DNA from: Raffaelea ambrosiae
Lineage: Eukaryota > Ascomycota > Sordariomycetes > Ophiostomatales > Ophiostomataceae
DNA: 64,000 nt
Direction of reading: 5' to 3'
Assembly (NCBI GenBank): GCA_002778195.1
Contig: PCDI01000007.1
Location: 95,735-159,734, forward strand
Below, one piece after another: positions 49,125 to 60,155 of the stretch (the first letter of the stretch is position 1; every line of letters starts with the position of its first letter). Below the pieces are notes generated by a model. It saw only the letters and a list, made by a program, of their open reading frames with translations. It had not been told where the DNA came from and ran no database searches. The position numbers were made by a program, and so were the translations under genes.

Positions 49125-52100
49125 CTACCCGGAAAAGTGGAACCGGGTAGCCTCCAGCTCGCCCAGCCCGTCCCGCGGCGCAATATACCGCCGCCGGTAC
49201 GAGTTGGTAAAGTCCTGCAGCAGCGCACGCACCTGCCGCAGTGCGCCCTGTGCGTCGCTCGGCGGCAGAGTTTGCGATAATGAAGAGGCGGTAGCGGCAG
49301 GGGCGTTGGGCAGTATGGCCGACAGCCGGTCCCGGATCTTGCCCATCAGGCGGTGCACCTCGACGGGTGTGACAGTCGATGCCGGCAGCATCAGCAATGT
49401 CCGCTCAACCCACCCGGTCGTCTCGGCGGGGAGCAGCTCGAACATGGACAGCAACACACCGCTGCCGTCGGCAAAGCAGTCCCGCGGGAAAGTAATCATC
49501 ATGCCGGCCAGGACCTGCTTGACCAGGACCTCGCCATGAGCAGTCAGCAGTTGCTGCACAATCAGGCGCAGCTGGGCGGCCGTGTCGGCGGGCAGGCTGC
49601 CGGACTGCGCCGGATTGTTGCTGCCATAGGTCAACAAGTCGCGCAGGTAGTGCAGTGTGGCGGACAGCGGGTCGCGCTGCTCCAGGGCGAGGGCAGAGAT
49701 GGCGGCCTCAAAGATGGGGGTGAACAGGGCCGACGGGATCAGCTTGTGGGGGTAGTAAAGAAGGGCGTCGACGAGCAAGCGGAAGAAATCTTCAATCACG
49801 TCTGGCAGCTCGGCGGGGGGCAGATCGCTCATGACGCGCAGGACGCTCGTGGCCTGGGCCTCGAAGAAGACGTAGATGGACTCGGTAATGTTGGCCTCGA
49901 CGTGCTCACGGCTCTCTGAGAACTCGCGCAGAATGGCTCCCGTCACCCACAGGAAGCAGCCCTGCTTGGACACGGAGAAGCCCTCGGCCAGCTTGTTGGC
50001 CATGGGGGCCAGCATCGGCGTCATGTCGGTGCGGTAGGAGATGATCATGAAGCGCCAGCAGCGGCAGACGCGCTCGCAGATGGGCGTGAAGTCGAAAAAG
50101 TTCTCCAGGACGGTGGACAGGACGGGGAAGACCTCTTGCCAGTACTTGACGGCCGGGTTCTCTTGGGGTTTGTCCACCAAGGGCACCACGACCTGCACAA
50201 ACGTGGTAATCAGCTGCAAGTGGTCTAGTGAAAGAGGGCAAAAAAAAAAAAAAGAAAAAAGAAAAAAAAATTAGCTGGTTGTTCTGCTTCGTCACATTGC
50301 AATCGTCGTTCACGGTTCGGCTTACCTGCCACGGCTAGCTTGCCCTCCTCGGTCGTGGCCGCGTTGGCCTTGCTCATCAGGCGTTGTATCAGTGGATCGC
50401 AGTACAGCTTGAGCAGGCGGTAGATGTCGTCGTTTTGCTGCGCAGCAACAACGCTGGCCACACCCTCGGTGATCTCCTCCTGGCTCAGCTCGGGCAGCTT
50501 GTCGAGGATCTGGTCGTAGAACTGCTGCATTTGGACGACCTGGCCGGACAGCAGCAGGCGGCAGTCGGTGCAGAAGAACTTCATGGCCTGGGCGGCCGCG
50601 CGGATGATCTCCTTGGACTCGCTCTGGAAGGAGGAGACGATGTAGTTGAACTGGGGCTCGAGGAATTCCGGGTGGGCGGCGGTCCACTCGGTGTAGCGGC
50701 CAAAGACCATGATGGCCGCGAAGCGCAGCTTCTCGTGGCTGGGAATCTGGACCAGCAGCGGCATGAGCTGGGGCAGGACGGTCTCCTCCTTGCGGCCGAC
50801 CATGCGGCCCATGGCGCGCATAGCAAACAGGGGCGCCTCGAGCTCTTGCCAGCGCGGGACGGTGGTGCCGGCGACCTGGGTGCCGTAGGTCTGCATCCAG
50901 AGCTGGATGGCGTTGAGGACCTTGTGGAGGCACTCGGCGACGCCCAAGACCTCGCAGGCGTCCTTGAGCGTGTCGCCCATGTGGTGGCGGAACTCGCGGA
51001 AGCGCTCCTCCTGCTCGCGGTCGCCGTCGAAGAGGTCTGTCGCGTCGTCGCCGCCGGTCTCGGGGCGCGGGTATTGCAGGCGCTGCAGGAGCACGTCGAC
51101 GAGCTTCGAGTATATGTCGACCAGCTGCAGGCGCGACTCGATGTAGCGCTCGAGCACCAGCAGCTGCTTCAGCTCGTACCAGAAGCCAAAGGTGTACTTG
51201 ATGACCTCGCACTCCTTGTCGAGCGCGGCGCATTCCAGCAGGGTCTCGACGAGCGGGCGGAAGTGGACGGGCTCGCGTGCAATGGCGACCACCCATGAGT
51301 CGCCGGCGTCGGCAAAGAGCAGGGTCAGCGACTTGAAGCTCTCGGCGTCCTCCTCGTCGGCATACTTGCGGATGTTGGGCCGCAGCTCGATGATGCGCGG
51401 CAGCAGCACCTGGACCGTCTCAAAGTTGTCGTCGACATCGCGGGTCTCGCGGCAGATGGTGCCGAGGCAGTCGGTCGCTGCCTGCATGGAGTCGTCGTCG
51501 CCGATAGCCGCGATGATGACGTTGAGCAGCGGCGAGTTGACGATGGTGCTGACAGGGACCTCTCGCAGCCAGGATGTTATGCACTCGAGCAGCAGGGGGT
51601 TCTTTGCGGCCTCGGCTGGTGGGGGGGTGGTTGTCAGATTGGCTGTTCTGTTTGCTGAAGCAGAAGAGAGCTGGGAAGAGCTGGGAAGAGCCCCGGAGGT
51701 TCTGGTATACTCACGAGATGACTGCGCATACTGGGTGAGCAGCTGGATGACCTGCTCAGCGTTGTCTGACAGCAGCTCCACTGTTCTGTCGGCGAGCTCT
51801 TCTTCCTGTGGGTTCTCGCATTAGCCAGGCTCCTTTTTTTGGTGGTCCTCTTCTCCTCCAAGCACGTACTGATAGAGTGATCTTGCGGCCTTCGGTCACC
51901 TCCTCGGGCAGCACTCGCAAGAAATCCAGGATACAGGCGTGGCTTGCGACCTCGTTACCAAGGGCCGCAACGACCGTCTGTAGCACATCCTTCCACTCCA
52001 TCATTTGTATGGCCAGAATGGCGAGGCAGACGCACAGCTGGACGCGCACAGGCCGCGGACCTGGGGCGAACTTCTTGAGCAGGAGGAGGATTTGGTTGCG

Positions 52101-52537
52101 CAGCTCGGGCAGGTCTGCTGGCCGGACCTGGGTGGTGAGGTCGAATGTGATCTGAGCGGAGAGACAAGGAGGGGGGATGTTAGAGAAGATACGAGATGGT
52201 GTTGGTCGAAAACCGGCTGCGAGTGTGGCTAACCTTTCCCTTCAGAGTCGTCGCGGCAAAGAGCATAGCTTCGGGCTCGACCGAGGACTGCAGAATGGCG
52301 ATTGTAACGGTCCATGCGCTTTCCTGTAGGGAGGTGTCAGTGGGTCGAAGCAGACTACGTAGGCAAACATGTGCCGGGGAACGGCCAGGGACAGCAAAAG
52401 CTCGGGGAACTCACAGATTTCTGGAACCTGGTCAGGTAGTCCATGGCGGCCTTCTTCTTGCTGGCATCGTTGCCGCGCATGGTCACCATGCCGGCGAGAA
52501 CGTTCTCGGGGGTGAAAATCTCTGCTGCAGAAGCCAT
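49125..52537 (-). CDS. MTR10: Nuclear import receptor Mtr10/transportin-3 (importin-beta family, six exons)
   Basis: Karyopherin that imports SR-like RNA-binding proteins and takes part in tRNA traffic, by orthology to yeast Mtr10 and animal transportin-3. Exons: 52537-52415, 52323-52234, 52151-51870, 51805-51715, 51615-50326 and 50224-49125. Spliced, they give 991 residues, the usual size. Junctions make the conserved N-terminus: FQKS-ESAWTVTIAILQS, TTLKGK-ITFDLTTQV, KITLS-EEELADRTVELL. Later family features are PLLLECITSWLREVP-like (LLECITSWLREVPVS), CLGTICRETRD, FEVIKYTFGFWYEL-like (CEVIKYTFGFWYELKQ) and HHMGDTLKDACEVLG. Introns are 91, 82, 64, 99 and 101 nt. The fourth (51714-51616) is in frame without stops. 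The gene converges with the S28 protease and diverges from nothing close. The tandem helical HEAT repeats have no catalytic residues to check. Confidence 0.93.
51616..51714 (-). other. In-frame, stop-free 99-nt intron in the importin gene
   Basis: The sense strand starts GTGAGT and has CTGAC near the 3' end before CCACCAG. Its 33 codons contain no stop, so retention would insert a Ser/Thr-rich segment (REYTRTSGALPSSSQ onward) between QSS and PEAAKNP. Splicing gives the compact conserved form. Confidence 0.85.
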
Positions 52538-53511
52538 GATGACGGAATGGTTCGACAGCGAGGAGAGACGGAAGAGGGGGGGGGGAGCTGCCGGGCTGTG
52601 ATCGTGACGAGGGGACCACAGAGGGGCAACAAAACGACGCCGATGGTAGGAAGAGGTCGTGGAGCCAGCAAGCCGGGGCTGCAGCGTCGAGCTTTGAGGG
52701 CGGCGAAACAGAGCAGATCTAAGAGAGGCTCTTTCGGCCTATTCGCGGCGCGGTCGGAGGGGTTGGGTATCGTGGGAGAGCTCGTTGAGAGCTGTGGGTT
52801 GTTGTTGTTGTTTGAAAGTCCAGACGAAAAAGCGCGGACGATGGCCGAGAAACGAATGGGGTGCGCGCGGGAGGGGATGTGGGGTATTACGGACGGGTAG
52901 ATGCAGAAGACGACAAAGCAACAATGCGCGCGAGGAAGAGCAATTCAAGAATGAGAGAAAGGGAGGGGAAGAAGAGAAAGGGGAGATCCGTGTATAGCGA
53001 GCACAAAATTGTGTGATGCCTTCTTTTTTTTTCGGTTTGGCGTGATGGCGATGAGAGTTGACAAGGTGTTTGCCGGCCAGGTAAGGAAGGAGCAAGCCAC
53101 AACAGGCACACAATAGCCACACAAGCAGGGTGCGGCAGCCAAGCGCAGAAAAAAAAAAGGTGCTTTAAAGACAAGTGCAAAAAACATAAGGGCCGAAAAT
53201 TCAGACGCAAAGCTGCCAGTCAGATCAACACCGGTCGCATCCGTTGCTAGGAAGGTGGGGCAGCAAGTGAGGGGCTGTGCTTTTGGTGTTCTGTGGGCAT
53301 TGTCGGGCGCTCTTTCCTATTACACTCTCCCACTGAAAGAAAAGGCTGACACGGCATAATAGTGCAGGGAAAACTGCGGCGGGGTATCCTTGCCCTCCGA
53401 CCGTACCCAGGCCGACAGCCTTGCTGAGTCAGCATACTAGGGACCTAGGGGCTCACTGTCGAGAGTCGCATGCCAGGAACGCAGGGTGGAAGTGCCAATG
53501 ACTACTTTTTA
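52538..53511. other. Intergenic: importin promoter and cyclo-ligase 3' flank
   Basis: About 970 bp. The first half upstream of 52538 should hold the importin promoter and leader. The side near 53511 is the 3' flank of the minus-strand cyclo-ligase gene. No gene, RNA or clear repeat is seen apart from short A/T runs. Confidence 0.7.
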
Positions 53512-54466
53512 TTATGATGGTGTTGTTACAATGGTACCAGTGCCGGTGATCAGGCCGTCCAGGATCTGGTCGTGGGGGCCAAGGGGCACAGACTCATCCG
53601 GGGGGCCGGGTAGAACCTGTTCAGCCAGGGCCAAGCCATAGAGGCCTACTGGTGACGAGGAAGAAGAGGAAGAAGAGCTCGATGCCAGCCTGTGGGTGTA
53701 GCGGTTGAGGAAGAAGTCGTAGAAGCCCCGACCGTGGCCGCAGCGGTGTACGTGGCCGGTAGCCGGGTCGACGTCGAAGGCAACGCCGGGCATGAGGATG
53801 AGGTCTAGGGAGGTCAATGGCGAAGAGGATGTGTCTTGGGCGGGACCATCGCCGAGAATACGACACCGGCCGGGCACGCTTGCCGGGGAGATGCTGGGAA
53901 TCCCCCAACGGTCGGGCTCCAGGGCGTCATAGTCGGCTTCGTCGTGCAGCTGGACCATGTCCATGACGCGGGGCGGCGCATAGTCCGGGTCGGAGGGCAG
54001 GACCGGGTGAGCGGCTGGTTTGTGCAGGTAGGGGACAAACACCTGTTTGCCGGCGGCAAGGGCATGGCGTACAATGGCGTCGGTCTGAACCTCGGCTGCA
54101 GGCATGGAGAGGAAGACGGCGACGCGACGCGCGCGAGCAAAGGGCGGGAAAGCCACGAGAGCTTGGAAGATGGAGCTGCCTAGAGGAGAAGGAAGGAAGG
54201 GGGGGCAAGGGAGGCGGAAGGGAGGGAGCGGTGTGTTAGTGGAAATGATGTGCAAACGAAAGGCCACTATGGAGGGAAACTGGCATGTCATGTGCATGCA
54301 ACGGCGTGGGGAGGTCTCAGAGGAAGATACCGGTACCTTGCTCAGGAGAGGCTCCGTGGAAGTACTTACTCTGCTCGGAAATGACAGACGGCGACAGGGC
54401 GGCGAGACTTTGTTTCATCTGGGCACGCAGCTGCTGCTTGGCGGCAGCCAGCGCCGGGGCGGCCAT
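53512..54466 (-). CDS. FAU1: 5-formyltetrahydrofolate cyclo-ligase (two exons)
   Basis: Converts 5-formyltetrahydrofolate to 5,10-methenyltetrahydrofolate using ATP and returns stored formyl-folate to one-carbon metabolism (MTHFS/FAU1 family). Exon 1 is 54466-54370 and exon 2 is 54179-53512, joined in phase 1 (SEQ-S-SSIFQALVAF) over a 190-nt intron (GTAAGT...CTCTAG). The product is 254 residues, near the family norm. Seen motifs: an N-terminal KQQLRAQMKQ helix, VAVFLSMPAAEVQT, KQVFVPYLHKP, RWGIPSIS and LILMPGVAFD. The nucleotide-binding loop is HRCGHGRGFYDFF, where many homologues have R-L-G-(H/R)-G-K-G-(F/Y)-Y-D. The frame is open upstream but contains no ATG, so the start at 54466 (GCCATGGCGG context on the sense strand) is preferred. 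A poly-Ser run near the C-terminus is unusual. Confidence 0.9.
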
Positions 54467-55767
54467 GGTGTCGAGAGGAGCAGCGGGCGGAGAGAGAACG
54501 CGGGCGGCTGTCGCACCTGCTCGCAATACTGTCGTACTGGCAGTCTGTGCGAGCGGCTGGGCCTTCGATCCGAGGGAGCTGCCGGAGGATCTGAGCCGAG
54601 CGGCCAGCCGTGTTGCACCGCAGGATAGCAGTGGAGAAGAATGCACAGGAGAGCTGTAAGGACCGTGCAAGCGCAAGGCGAGTGGTGCAGCGTGTCGGTG
54701 TCGGTGTGGGCAAGCAATGGGCGGCAGGCAAAATGCATCTTTATGCGAGCACGTTGTATCTGTGCTAGTTCGCGGGCAGTTCTCGTCAGACTGATTAACT
54801 CGTACGAACGCCGCTGCTGAAAAATCATTGCTCGCAGTTAGTTAGCGCGCCAAGTACTTCGTAGCTAGTTAACAACTAGCAGGTGGCCTGTATTGCTGCC
54901 CACTAACCACGGGGGCACTAGGAGGACAGTGCTGCCCAGCCAATTGCTGGCTCGTCTTTGCAATGCGCGTCGTCCAGCAGGCCTTGTGGGCTGTCTCACG
55001 GCAAAGTGGCGCTCCTGTGTCTTCTTCGTCCCCTGGACATCCCTGCCAGGCTCCTTGCATGCCCCCCCCCCTGGGCGTGTCTTGCTCGGTGACACTCCCC
55101 GTCATCTTGCGTCTTGCGCGTGAGTCTTACGGCGGGCTGCTGCAGGCGCCCTGCAGGACAGCACGCACGCCCCTGCAAGATGGCCCTGCAAAATACGCCC
55201 TCACCGCCCGTCGACGCTACGCCCCAGCAGCGCTAGGGGGGGGGGGGGTCCAGACCCGGTTTTCAAGCCTGCGGGCGGCTGGCAGCGGTACCACACCCCA
55301 AACACGGGACAACTACAGGCAGCTGCAGCCAACCACAGAAGCGGCAACAACACCAATCGCACATGAAATCGACGCCAAAAGCTGCACCAAAGCTGCACCA
55401 AGCTGAACCAAGCTGAACCAAGCTGCATCACCCGTCCACGCGCACGATCGTCGACAAAGAAGAAGCCCCTCTCTCCGTATCGACCACTTGCCCAGCACGG
55501 CGTACGGCGCGCGCGCACCCCCATTGACCCGTCTGGCGGCCCTTTTCCTGCGTCTCGTGTCCTCGGCATTTTCGTCGATTTCTCGTCGATTTCTCGCTTT
55601 TCCCTTGGATCCGTCTGTTGGCTGCCGGCGACTCCATCCGGCCTCCTTGACTTCCTTTTGGCTTCTGCGGCCACTCCACTTCCTTCTTCCACTCACGCCC
55701 TCCCTTGCACCGTCCCAGCCAATGTGCCGCTCCCAGCCGGCACGCCGCCGACCCTCTTACCGCACCT
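54467..55767. promoter_or_regulatory. Divergent promoter region between cyclo-ligase and OPT transporter genes
   Basis: 1.3 kb separates the two divergent start codons and must contain both promoters. It contains a 10-bp repeat (AAGCTGAACC) at 55379-55430 and a pyrimidine-rich stretch (about 55560-55720) leading to the transporter ATG. A 51-codon upstream frame (55722-55877) overlaps that ATG. I see no definite factor-binding site. Confidence 0.6.
55379..55430. repeat. 10-bp tandem repeat AAGCTGAACC/AAGCTGCACC, five copies
   Basis: Five units of 10-11 bp about 340 bp upstream of the OPT start codon, within the divergent promoter region. Confidence 0.9.
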
Positions 55768-56741
55768 ATGACGCTATCTGCGCCCGACGACCACCCCCCT
55801 GCAGACAGTCCACTGCACCCACCCCCAGCATCTCTCCGGACACCACCGCCGCCGCCGCTGCCCGTCACAGCTCATGATCTCCACCCCTCCTCCTCCCACC
55901 CACAGGCAGCCATCCCACTGCAGAGGCTGGACCCCCATCGACCTGCACCGCCGGTGGAGGCAGTCGCCACTCCTTCTGCATTGGTACGAACCAGGCTAGC
56001 AAGACCAGCAGGCCATATAACGACGCCTGCAGCAGAGGTGCCAGATTCGGATCGTCGTCGTCCACGGACTCCCTCCCCCCCCTTGCTTCTGCTGCCGTTG
56101 ACTTCTTCTTCTTCTCCTCCTTTCCCGGCTCGCCCACAACGCTCACCCCATGGCCCGTCTGTCCTCGACGTCGGCGTGGACGAGACTGCCGACGACGACG
56201 ACTGGAAATCCGATCGCTCCGACGACAGTGACCACGGCTGCGACCACGGTCACGACACCACCGCAGCCATGACCAGAAAGGCGCCCCCCCCGTTGCGGTC
56301 GTCACCGGGCTTCTCGAGCCCGTCGTACGGCGCCGTGTCGCAGACGCCCGTGCGCGAGCGGTCTCTCGAGGAGACGAACGCAGACAGAGAGCGGGAGCGG
56401 GTGGCCCGAGAAGAACGAGGACGAGCGGAGCGAGAAGAACGAGAAAGAGAACGACTGCAACACGCCTTTACCAACACGAACGCGGCCAGCAGCGGCCGCT
56501 CCACCTCCCGCCATGCCGCCGCTGGCCACAGTCTGCGCCGCAAGCGCTCGCAGGCCGCCTCGCTGCTCAGCCAGTACGACGCCGTGACGGGCGGCTCCAT
56601 GCGCGTGCCGCCGCCCGAGCTCAACACCACCACGCTGATGAGCGGCCTGGGCGGCAGTCGCTTCGACGTCGCCGGCACCGCAGCGCCCGTGTCGGCCGTG
56701 CCGAGCGATACGAGCAGCTTGTCGGACGCCAAATTTGGGGA

Positions 56742-56778
<37 letters not shown>

Positions 56779-59699
56779 TTCGGCTTGGACGGCGACGACG
56801 ACGACTATGGCCGCGATGCGTACGGCCGTCGTCGCCATTGCTACGAGCGCGGCTATGCAGATGCCGGGGGCAGCGGCAGCCGCGGCGACACGGAGCTCGA
56901 CGGGCTCCGCGGGACCATCAGCGACTACGGAGACGGCCACCCACGTGACCCATCCCGAGACGGCTCGCGAAGCGGCTCGCGAAGCGGCTCCCGAAGAGGC
57001 TCCGGCGCCGACGGCGACCCGCCGGACAACTCGCCCTTTGCCCAGGTGCGCGCCTCCGTGGCGCCCGTCGACAACATCCTGCTGTCCATCCACACGCCGC
57101 GCATGTGGATCCTGTCGACGCTCTTTTCGGTCCTGGGCAGCTCCACCAACCTCTTCTTCTCGCTGCGCTACCCCAGCGTCGCCATCACCCCCGTCATCGC
57201 CCTGCTGCTCGTCCACCCGCTCGGCCTGGCCTGGGACCTGCTGCTGAAGCGCGCCGACGACCCGCCGGAGGAGTTTGTGGACGGCGTGCTCGTGCGCAAC
57301 CTGCAGGCGCACCGGGCGCGGCTGGGACGGCTGGGCCAGCTGCGGCTGTGGCTGGGCCAGGGCCGGTGGAACGAAAAGGAGCACACGTGCGTGTACGTGA
57401 GCAGCAACGTGTCGTTTGGCTTTGCCTTTGCGACGGACGTGATCGTGGAGCAGTCCATGTTCTACAAGCAGGACGTCAGCCTGGCCTACCAGCTGCTGCT
57501 GACGCTGTCGACGCAGATCCTGGGCTACACGTTTGCCGGCCTGTCGCGGCGCTTCCTGGTGCGGCCCAGCGGCATGATCTGGCCGTCGACGCTCATGTCG
57601 GCGGCCATGTTTGCCACGCTGCACAAGGAGGAGAACAAGCCGGCCAACGGCTGGCGCATCAGCCGCTGGCACTTTTTCTACGTGGTGTTCCTGGCCGCGT
57701 TCCTCTTCTACTTCATCCCGGGCCTGCTCATGCCGGCCCTGAGCTACTTCAACGTCGTCACCTGGCTGGCGCCCGACAACGTGGTCGTGGCCAACCTGTT
57801 TGGCGTCGTGTCGGGCCTGGGCCTGTTCCCCCTGACGCTCGACTGGGCCCAGATCGCCTACATTGGCTCGCCGCTGCTGACGCCGTTCTGGGCGGCCATG
57901 AACGTCGTCGGCGGCCTGGTGGTGGTCATGTGGATCCTGGCGCCGCTGGCCTACTACAGCAACTGGCTCTACTCGTCGTACATGCCCATCCTGTCGGCGG
58001 CCGTGTTCGACAACCGCGGCGAGGTGTACGACGTCAGCCGCATCCTGACCGCGGACTTTGTCTTTGACCGCGCGGCGTACCGCTCCTACAGCCGCGTGTT
58101 CCTGCCCATCACGTACGTGCTCAGCTACGGCGTGCAGTTTGCCGGGCTGGCGTCGCTGCTGACGCACACGGCCTGCTGGCACGGGCGCGACATCTGGCGG
58201 CAGTGGCAGCAGTCGCTGCAGGAGGCGGCCGAGCAGAGAAAGCTGGGCCGCAGCGGCCGTGGCGAGCGGGGGCGGGTCCCCCCGCCGCCGTCGTCGACCG
58301 CCGCGTACCAGCCGGTGTCGACCGTCGACGGCGAGGACCTCGACGCGGATGCTGTGGATGCCGACGCCAACAACCACCACATTGGGAACGAGTCGCCGCA
58401 CGCGGTGCCCCTGCGGACGACGGCAAGCCGAAGCGACCTGCACCTGGAGGGTACGATGGGGAGAGAAGACGTGCACAACCGGCTGATGAAGCGGTACCGG
58501 GATGCGCCGATGATGTGGTACCTGATGACGTTTGTGTCGATGACGGCGGTGGGGATGTTTCTAGTGGAATAGTAAGTAAGAACGAGCGGCGAAGCGGAGC
58601 GAGCGAAGCGAGGAAAGAAATAAAAGAGGAAAGAAGGAAACGAGCGAAGCGAGGAAAGAAAGAAAAGAAAGAAACGAGCGAAGCAAGGAAAAAAAAAGAG
58701 GAAAGAAAGGGGAAAAACGAGCGAAGCGAGGAGAAAAAAAAAAGAGCGAAGCGAGGAGAGAAAAAAAACTAATGCGTCTTCTCTTTTTACAGTTACCCGA
58801 TCCACCTCCCCTGGTACGGCCTCCTGCTGGCCCTGGGCATCTGCGCCATCCTCTTCATTCCCATCGGCATCATCATGGCCGTCACCAACCAGCACGTCAG
58901 CATTTATCTGATCTGCCAGCTGGTCTGCGGCGCCGTGTTCCCCGGGCGCCCCGTCGCCAACATGGTCTTTGTGACGTACGGCTACATCTCGTCGGCGCAG
59001 GGCATCAAGTTTGCCGCCGACCTCAAGCTGGGCCACTACATGAAGATCCCGCCGCGCATCCTGTTCCAGGTGCAGATGGCCGCCACGCTCGTGTCCTCGG
59101 TCACCCAGATCGCGGTCCTCAACTGGATGTTTGTCAACGTGCCGGGGCTGTGCACGCCGGCCGCGCTCAACGGGTTCACGTGTCCGATTGCGCGCGTCCA
59201 CTTCAACGGCAGCATCTTGTGGGGCGTCGTCGGCCCCGGCGAGTTCTTCGGCCCCCACGCCATCTACCGCCCGCTCGTGTGGTGCTTTTTGGCGGGCGCC
59301 GTTGCGCCCATCCCGCTGTGGCTCTGGAGCCGGCACCACAAGCACAACAGCCTGATTCGCAAGATCAACCTGCCGGTCCTGCTGGGGTCGCTGGGCTGGA
59401 TCCCGCCGGCCACGGGGCTCAACTTTAGCGTGTGGGCACTGGTGTGCTACCTGTTCAACTACGTGGTGAAGAACCGGGCGACGGCGTGGTGGGCCAAGTA
59501 CACGATGACGCTGAGCGCGGCGCTCGATGCGGCGCTGGCGTCGGGCATTGTGGTGGTGTTCTTTGCCTTTATCTACCCGGGCGTGGTGGACGGCTTCCAC
59601 TGGTGGGGCACGGAGGTGTACCGGCAGGGATGCGACTGGCGGGCGTGTCCGTACCGGGATGTGCCAGCCGGGGGGACCTTTGGGCCCGAGGTGTGGTAG
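55768..59699 (+). CDS. OPT-family oligopeptide transporter with long disordered N-terminus (two exons)
   Basis: Predicted multi-spanning membrane protein that takes up small peptides, glutathione-like compounds or metal chelates with protons, by family. Exon 1 is 55768-58571 and exon 2 is 58793-59699, joined in phase 2 to give VE-YYPIHLPWYGLLLALG; 1236 residues. The first 440 residues are hydrophilic (an acidic run, SR/SG repeats such as SRSGSRSGSRRGS, and an RE-rich stretch), an extension well beyond the usual 700-900 residues. The transporter part starts at TPRMWILSTLFSVLG. It has FFSLRYPSV, the KEH signature (RWNEKEHTCVY, although the preceding NPGPF found in many members is not present), FVPGLL-like YFIPGLLMPAL, and a large loop before DAPMMWYL. 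Exon 2 carries GRPVANMVFVTYGYIS and KLGHYMKIPPR. The start is the first in-frame ATG; Met at 56270 is an alternative. Converges with the glycosyltransferase gene. Confidence 0.9.
58572..58792 (+). other. OPT gene intron with five copies of a GAGCGAAGCGAGG motif
   Basis: The 221-nt intron begins GTAAGTAAG and ends ACTAATGCG...TTTTTACAG. Copies lie at 58597-58617, 58641-58657, 58674-58690 (one change), 58718-58733 and 58744-58759, separated by A/G-rich spacers. The copy at 58597-58617 matches 21 bp in the last dynein intron exactly, in the same plus-strand orientation but opposite to it relative to transcription. Confidence 0.92.
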
Positions 59700-60155
59700 A
59701 AGAGGGGATGTTGGAGAGGGCATTGGGAGATGGATACCTACCTGGGAGTCATACTGCATGAGATCAAAGTCTGTGGGCAACTATATGCATGGCGTTGGGT
59801 CTGGATTGCATTCGGGTTTGGTTCTTTGGTTATGTAGAAAAAAAAAACAAGTTACACTGCCGTATTCAGACAGATATATACAATCCTACTCACAGCTCTA
59901 TACAAGCAAAAGAACCGGTTAGATATACGGACGACAATGAATCAAAAACAAATTCACCAAGAAGAACAAAGCCGGAACAGATGAACCAAAAACGAATCAA
60001 CCCAAAGCAGAGACAGAAACAGAAACAAAGCAAAAACAAAATGTATGTCGGTCTCCAGGAAGGGACGAGCAGATGGCATGAAGAGAAAAACAGCACTCTC
60101 CTATCCTCCAGGCTGACTCCTTCTGCGTGCACTCTCTTCCCTCCAGTCTCCCTGC
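59700..60155. other. Short intergenic between convergent OPT and glycosyltransferase genes
   Basis: 456 bp shared by two 3' ends. It is A-rich on the plus strand from about 59838 to 60045. No gene is seen. Confidence 0.75.

Noticed and set aside
54467..54676. N-terminal extension of the cyclo-ligase that looks like a mitochondrial transit peptide (Arg/Ser-rich, no acidic residues for most of its length)
   Set aside because: The upstream frame begins at a TTG and has no ATG before 54466. Without an upstream spliced exon it is leader sequence.
55705..55767. Further N-terminal extension of the OPT transporter
   Set aside because: The frame starts at TTG; the first ATG is at 55768.
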